From positions 1 through 9,661 of the forward strand of contig JAJZAL010000198.1 of NCBI GenBank assembly GCA_021799405.1: a stretch of 9,661 nucleotides of DNA. The letters are read 5' to 3'. The notes beneath the pieces are model-generated. The model made no database searches. It saw only the letters and a program-made list of their open reading frames with translations, and was not told the origin of the DNA. A program made the position numbers and the translations under genes. Source of the stretch: Acidobacteriota bacterium (GTDB lineage Bacteria; Acidobacteriota; Terriglobia; Terriglobales; Acidobacteriaceae). Each line of letters opens with the position of its first letter. The first letter of the stretch is position 1. This document shows, piece after piece, positions 5,849 through 9,661 of the stretch.

Positions 5849-8800
5849 TCAAAAGCTGATCTTCGCCGCCAGTTGCAGAACACGAGCCGGACCGGTCGAT
5901 GTCACTTCGCCATAGTTGGTCTGGCCGAGAGTCGTTGCTATCCCTGCATAATTAACGTGATTGAACGCATTAAATGCCTCTGCCCGCAACTGCATATTGA
6001 ATGATCTTTCAAACTGAATGTTCTTGAAGAGGCTAAGATCCCAATTCTCGTAGCCTGGCCCGTAGATGTTATGGACCGGATCATTTCCTGGGCGATATTC
6101 ACCCGCGGGGACCTCCCTAAATGCATTCTTGTTGAACCATTCCGGTACGGTGCGTGGGCTGCCCTGGTTAGGATTCGACAAATAATCCGGCCTTCCTTTG
6201 GCTGGACCATCAAGCAACCCTATTCCTCCGGGATCAACGGCCACCGTTTGCGCGGTCAAGTAGAAGCCGGAACCGTAGGATACGATTCCGCTTGTCTCCC
6301 AGCCACCCAGCAGATAGCTCACAATACCATGCTGTGCAGCAAAAAACGGCAGTGGATACACAAAGCTCCCATTGAAGATATTCGTTCTGTCATTTGGATC
6401 GGGACCATATTCGGGCGCGAGGTTGTAAAAATTCTGTGGAGTCCCCACATTGCCCAGACCTCTCGAAAACGTGTAGTTCAGTGAAAGGGTTGAGCCATTG
6501 TGCGTCCTCCGGGTAAGTGATGCCTGCAGGCTGTTGTAGTGGGAGGAGAAGATCGTTTGATCGCTGGCAATGGAACCATAGCCAAGATAGGGGCGGATCT
6601 GGTTCAGCCGCTGCGAATTTCCAACCGTGACGGTATTTCCGGGAATGATGCCTTTCTGCACAAAGACTCCAGAGCTCGGCTGGTTCAGTTCTACGGTAGC
6701 AGTCTGATGCTGGGCAAGATTGCCATAGTAGCCGATATCGATCATCGTGTTATTCGCGATTTCTTGCTGCAGGTCGAGGTTCCACGCCTGGACATAAGGA
6801 GCGCTGTTATTCGGCTCGATCGCTTTCAGCGGCACAGGGCTTGGTATGGGGGATCCATTTCCAGGACTATTGAAAGAAGTGTTTGAGATCGTGGTTTGGA
6901 CAACATTCGGAAAATCGGTATTGATCATGGCATGAAAATCGGTAAGCGGGATTGAGAGATAGTAAACTCCATAACCACCGCGCAAAGCCAGGCTGCCATC
7001 CTGATGCACATTGAGATCAAAGCCCACTCGTGGCGCGAAAGTTAGAAATGGCTGCGTCATTACCTTTGCGCCATAAGGCGAATCCTTGCTTCCAACTATC
7101 AAACCATTCTGAGGATTGTAATGAGGATTTGGCGCCGCCCCGCCGGCGCACGGCGCTGTTGTGCAAATCAGACCGAGAGAGTTGATCGCCGGCACCTCAG
7201 ACGGCTGGAAAGCAGCAGGATCGAAATTGACGGCCGGAAGGTGCGGAAAACCGGGAAGTGCTCCCGTGGTTGGCTCGGCGAAATAGGAATAACGGATGCC
7301 TCCGTTCAATGTCAGCCGCTGCGCAGCGTGGAAATCGTCCTGCGCATAAGCCTCATAGATATTGGCATGCGGATCGCTGCCCGCTGCGACTGAAGCCTGC
7401 GTAAAGGTCGCCACATTCCCCAGCAGGAAATTCGCGAACGACTGATCGAATGGTGTGGCTCCGCCTTTGGGCACCTGCCCGGGGTTGAAGTTGAACTTGC
7501 CGGCGTTGGATTGAGCATCGGTGCCGCCCGACTGTTCTAACTCCAGGTTGAATCCGAACTGAAGCGTGTGACGTCCCACCGTTGAAGTATCGTTCACGAA
7601 TATCTGCGTGTCCGGAGCGCTCTCTCGGTACGGGCTATTCACGGCATAGTTTGACGTATAGATATGAAGCCCCGGTACCTGGCCAAGAGTTGCCGTAAAG
7701 GGCAACGTCGGCTGAATGTCGGGTGAATTGGCCTGCGTCATATAACCGATCGCGTTTGCCGTCACCCAGTTCTGCCGGGTAGCAAAGCCGCCCTCCAGCA
7801 CATTGTTCGCATTGATGACATAAGTGAAATGTCCTAGCCAGTTAGTCGATCCATCCGTGGCGGTCGAAGTCGCCACCCCAGGAATACTGGATGGCTGCAG
7901 AAAACCATCCGGCACGACGAGATGAAACGGATCATCGAGATAGCGGAAGAACACGCTCAGCTTCTGGTTGAATTGGTGATCGATCCGAATGATCGTCTGC
8001 GTTTCGTTATTGGTACCGGGAGAGGTAGCGATCAAACCCTGAGGATCATTGGGATCGTTGGGCAACGGGAGTCTACTGATGATGTCTTTGAGGTAAGTTT
8101 GCGCAGTCGGATTGATGCTCGTAATACTGCTGGCCGTCTTGGTGCATTTTCCTGCCGCATCGTAGGTAACGCACACAGGCGCACCAAATTTTCCTTGCCG
8201 CTGCAAAAGCGTGGGAATGTCAGTGACGTGTTGCTCCACCGAAGTTTCCTGGCGAAGGTATTCCTGTCCGACAAAGAAGAAAGTCTTCGTTGTGTTCCGG
8301 TTGGTCAGGTGCGGAATCCAGACCGGCCCGCCGAGAGCAAACCCGTAATCGTTATAACGGATTCCCGGACGCAGAATCCCTGCCAGGTTATTGAAGTATC
8401 CATTGGCGTTGAGGATCTGGCTCCGGAAAAACTCGAAGGCGCGGCCATGGAATGCTGTTGTTCCGGATCGCGTCTGCACGCTGATCATTGCTGCACCAGA
8501 GCCGCCATATTCGGCTCCGTAGTTGGAGCGCTGCAGGTTCATTTCCTGGATGAAGTCGATGCCTGGGAAGACCACCGGCTGCTGGCCGGCCCGTTTCACC
8601 ATGTCCTGGCCATCAAGAAAATACCCGTTGCTGTTGGTCTGCAATCCGTTCACCGAGAACTGTTGCGTATTGACAGCTCCACGGGAAGTAATGTTCCCAC
8701 GGCCGTCCGGGCCGGGGATGCCGCCACTGATACCCGGCTGCAGGTAAAGCATCTGCAGAAAGTTACGGCTGCTGAGGGAAAGCTGCGTCATGTTTCGGCT

Positions 8801-9313
8801 GTTGATCAATGTCCCAGCCGCGGAAGTCTGGAGTTCCGGAACCACATTGCTGGCGTTCACGCTAATGGATTGCGACACGGACCCCATCGCCATCGCAATC
8901 GGAACGGAGATGGGGAGGCCCACATGCACTTCCACTCCCTGCACAGTGGATGTATTGAAGCCTTTGGCCTCAACCTTGAGCCGATAACGCCCAATTGCAA
9001 GAAGAGGCGCGGTAAACTGCCCCTGGCCGTCCGTGTACACTACGCGCTGCACCACATTCTCGTCGGCGTTCGTAATCGTCACCTTGGCTTTTGGGATCGC
9101 AGCCCCTGATGGATCCACTACCGTGCCGGTGATCTCTCCGGTCAGCACCTGCGCCTGCAACTGGGGCGGCTGAAGAGCCGGAAGACCCAGAAGAAGAACG
9201 ACCAGCAGGCCCGGCCACAGCCAACGCTGTGCTACCAACCGCGCTTCAAAGTCGAACTTTATACCCTTACAAAGATTATTTTTCAGATGGAAGTCGTCGC
9301 TTTTCCGACCCAT
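5849..9313 (-). CDS. Oar-like TonB-dependent outer-membrane receptor
   Basis: A large outer-membrane receptor, 1154 aa, expected to bind a ligand at the surface and import it using TonB energy. In order: a 30-residue charged N-terminus, hydrophobic signal core (about 31-47) with likely cleavage after LQA at 52-54; a carboxypeptidase-regulatory-like beta-sandwich (about 57-150, with GTVVDPSGAAIPKA and TDGQGQF); a plug (about 160-285, with SVNGLQTNSNGYFLDGQD and NYGAEYGGSGAA); and a long beta-barrel to the C-terminal phenylalanine, the usual barrel-ending residue. This build is the Oar/CarboxypepD_reg receptor type abundant in Acidobacteriota. The start at ATG 9313 is preferred over ATG 9358 because GGGAGG (9325-9320) sits 6 bases before it. 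No SusD partner lies in the window. The following sulfatase is 59 bases downstream, so the ligand is plausibly a sulfated molecule; this is inference from context. An iron or peptide ligand is not excluded. Confidence 0.93.
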   Translation of the reverse strand: MGRKSDDFHLKNNLCKGIKFDFEARLVAQRWLWPGLLVVLLLGLPALQPPQLQAQVLTGEITGTVVDPSGAAIPKAKVTITNADENVVQRVVYTDGQGQFTAPLLAIGRYRLKVEAKGFNTSTVQGVEVHVGLPISVPIAMAMGSVSQSISVNASNVVPELQTSAAGTLINSRNMTQLSLSSRNFLQMLYLQPGISGGIPGPDGRGNITSRGAVNTQQFSVNGLQTNSNGYFLDGQDMVKRAGQQPVVFPGIDFIQEMNLQRSNYGAEYGGSGAAMISVQTRSGTTAFHGRAFEFFRSQILNANGYFNNLAGILRPGIRYNDYGFALGGPVWIPHLTNRNTTKTFFFVGQEYLRQETSVEQHVTDIPTLLQRQGKFGAPVCVTYDAAGKCTKTASSITSINPTAQTYLKDIISRLPLPNDPNDPQGLIATSPGTNNETQTIIRIDHQFNQKLSVFFRYLDDPFHLVVPDGFLQPSSIPGVATSTATDGSTNWLGHFTYVINANNVLEGGFATRQNWVTANAIGYMTQANSPDIQPTLPFTATLGQVPGLHIYTSNYAVNSPYRESAPDTQIFVNDTSTVGRHTLQFGFNLELEQSGGTDAQSNAGKFNFNPGQVPKGGATPFDQSFANFLLGNVATFTQASVAAGSDPHANIYEAYAQDDFHAAQRLTLNGGIRYSYFAEPTTGALPGFPHLPAVNFDPAAFQPSEVPAINSLGLICTTAPCAGGAAPNPHYNPQNGLIVGSKDSPYGAKVMTQPFLTFAPRVGFDLNVHQDGSLALRGGYGVYYLSIPLTDFHAMINTDFPNVVQTTISNTSFNSPGNGSPIPSPVPLKAIEPNNSAPYVQAWNLDLQQEIANNTMIDIGYYGNLAQHQTATVELNQPSSGVFVQKGIIPGNTVTVGNSQRLNQIRPYLGYGSIASDQTIFSSHYNSLQASLTRRTHNGSTLSLNYTFSRGLGNVGTPQNFYNLAPEYGPDPNDRTNIFNGSFVYPLPFFAAQHGIVSYLLGGWETSGIVSYGSGFYLTAQTVAVDPGGIGLLDGPAKGRPDYLSNPNQGSPRTVPEWFNKNAFREVPAGEYRPGNDPVHNIYGPGYENWDLSLFKNIQFERSFNMQLRAEAFNAFNHVNYAGIATTLGQTNYGEVTSTGPARVLQLAAKISF

Positions 9314-9319
9314 GAGTGA

Positions 9320-9325
9320 CCTCCC
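9320..9325 (-). promoter_or_regulatory. Strong ribosome binding site deciding the receptor start
   Basis: Read on the reverse strand, GGGAGG lies 6 bases before ATG 9313. It is close to the ideal Shine-Dalgarno sequence and spacing. The upstream in-frame ATG at 9358 has nothing comparable, and translation from it would add 15 residues before an already long N-terminal region. This decides the start for the receptor. Confidence 0.75.
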
Positions 9326-9329
9326 GAAC

Positions 9330-9360
9330 TCATTGCCACAAAGAGCAATGAAAAACATTG
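9330..9360 (-). promoter_or_regulatory. Alternative hairpins in the receptor leader
   Basis: TCATTGC (9330-9336) and GCAATGA (9345-9351) form a perfect 7-base stem with an 8-base loop, ending 4 bases upstream of the ribosome site. The same CAATG (9346-9350) can instead pair with CATTG (9356-9360) around a five-A loop, so two small hairpins exclude each other. This could adjust ribosome access or mRNA stability. Both stems are short and AT-rich, so the effect may be slight. Confidence 0.3.
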
Positions 9361-9455
9361 ATGAATGGAAGCGCCCAAATCTTCGTCCTGCTCGTCAACT
9401 TTCATCCAAAGATCGACAGCGAAGGGGAACCGACATCGCGGCATTTTTGAAATTA

Positions 9456-9473
9456 AATGTAACGCTTTACATT
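9456..9473. promoter_or_regulatory. LacI-family-type operator
   Basis: AATGTAA (9456-9462) and TTACATT (9467-9473) are exact reverse complements around a 4-base centre CGCT. Arm sequence and spacing equal those of LacI-type sites of the form TGTAAACGTTTACA, except for three central bases. The site covers about +5 to +22 relative to the predicted start of transcription of the receptor gene, a classic repressor position. Presumably a LacI-family sugar-responsive repressor encoded elsewhere represses the receptor-sulfatase unit. The regulator gene is not in the window. Confidence 0.5.
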
Positions 9474-9474
9474 C

Positions 9475-9486
9475 ATTCTCAAGAAT
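9475..9486. promoter_or_regulatory. Small palindrome at the receptor start site
   Basis: ATTCT (9475-9479) and AGAAT (9482-9486) are reverse complements around a 2-base centre. The palindrome overlaps the edge of the -10 element and the predicted start of transcription. It could be a second regulator site next to the LacI-type operator, but it is short and AT-rich, so chance is a serious alternative. Confidence 0.2.
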
Positions 9487-9514
9487 TAAACTGCAGGCAT
9501 GGGATCATTGTCAA
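9485..9514 (-). promoter_or_regulatory. Sigma70-type promoter of the receptor-sulfatase unit
   Basis: On the reverse strand a perfect -35 hexamer TTGACA (9514-9509) is followed after 18 bases by TTTAAT (9490-9485), a 5-of-6 match to the -10 consensus. Transcription would begin near 9478, giving a leader of about 165 bases before ATG 9313. The leader holds the LacI-type operator at its very start and the small hairpins before the ribosome site. A near-consensus promoter with an operator immediately downstream fits tight repression with strong induced output. Confidence 0.6.
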
Positions 9515-9661
9515 GAAAAGAATACTTGCTCTACTTCCCCGAAACTCCGGCCTGCGTACACTACGCGATACTATTGAAGACGCGCAGCGAGTCGCGCAAG
9601 TGGGGGTAGCTTCGATCACGCCGAAAAATGACGCGTTTCCCCCGCATTCATGGAGAGGGAA
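9515..9661. other. Right-edge stretch without a supported gene
   Basis: Nothing I can support as a gene. Reading frames here are short, and a 70-codon forward frame running through 9365-9577 crosses the receptor promoter and leader and has no family resemblance. GGGGG (9602-9606) and CCCCC (9639-9643) are complementary but far apart, and do not form a convincing structure. Confidence 0.35.

Noticed and set aside
7922..9109. A 395-codon forward frame opposite the receptor gene
   Set aside because: It lies wholly inside the receptor coding region, has no ribosome site, and its translation shows no domain; the reverse frame is clearly the real one.
1..9661. CRISPR arrays, tRNA or rRNA genes, insertion sequences
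   Set aside because: No regularly spaced repeats, no tRNA-like cloverleaf with the conserved TTC arm, no rRNA-like stretches, and no transposase were found on reading the window.

Overview
The window looks like a piece of an Acidobacteriota (Terriglobia-like) chromosome. The main evidence is the large reverse-strand outer-membrane receptor. It has a carboxypeptidase-regulatory-like N-terminal domain, an Oar-like TonB receptor body, and the C-terminal 'EAFNAFNHVNY...VLQLAAKISF' ending typical of receptors that are strongly expanded in that phylum. The sulfatases and GC-rich housekeeping DNA fit but are not specific. The phylum call is inference from protein style; no marker gene is present.

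Layout. Bases 1-224 hold no gene I can support. A good sigma70-type promoter (247-276) drives a Tat-exported sulfatase (309-1817, forward). After 270 bases of spacer comes a forward Uup-type ABC-F ATPase (2088-3926), which may be translated from a leaderless mRNA. It converges on a reverse-strand block. The 252-base gap between them (3927-4178) contains a compact nested inverted-repeat element (3992-4059) able to fold as a three-way junction, with an alternative downstream pairing partner (to 4098).

The reverse block reads from right to left: a strong promoter (9485-9514), a LacI-type operator just downstream of the predicted start site (9456-9473), a leader with alternative small hairpins, the TonB-dependent receptor (9313-5849), and then after 59 bases a second sulfatase (5789-4179). 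The short gap and shared strand suggest one transcript. The likely job is uptake of a sulfated compound, probably a glycan fragment, across the outer membrane and removal of its sulfate, under a repressor that responds to a sugar-like signal. The substrate cannot be read from the sequence. There is no SusD, glycoside hydrolase or transporter in the window, and no regulator gene.

The two sulfatases are not recent duplicates. The first has a Tat signal and a CSASR active-site motif in which alanine replaces the usual proline. The second has a canonical CVPSR motif, an Asp-Gln metal pair, and no clear export signal. The left half is visibly more GC-rich than the second sulfatase (sample lines 2461-2520: 43/60 G+C; 4681-4740: 27/60), which hints that the reverse block has a separate history. 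I see no tRNA, rRNA, CRISPR array, transposase or phage gene. The most interesting items are the regulatory architecture of the receptor-sulfatase unit and the structured element between the convergent genes. No clearly new system is encoded here.
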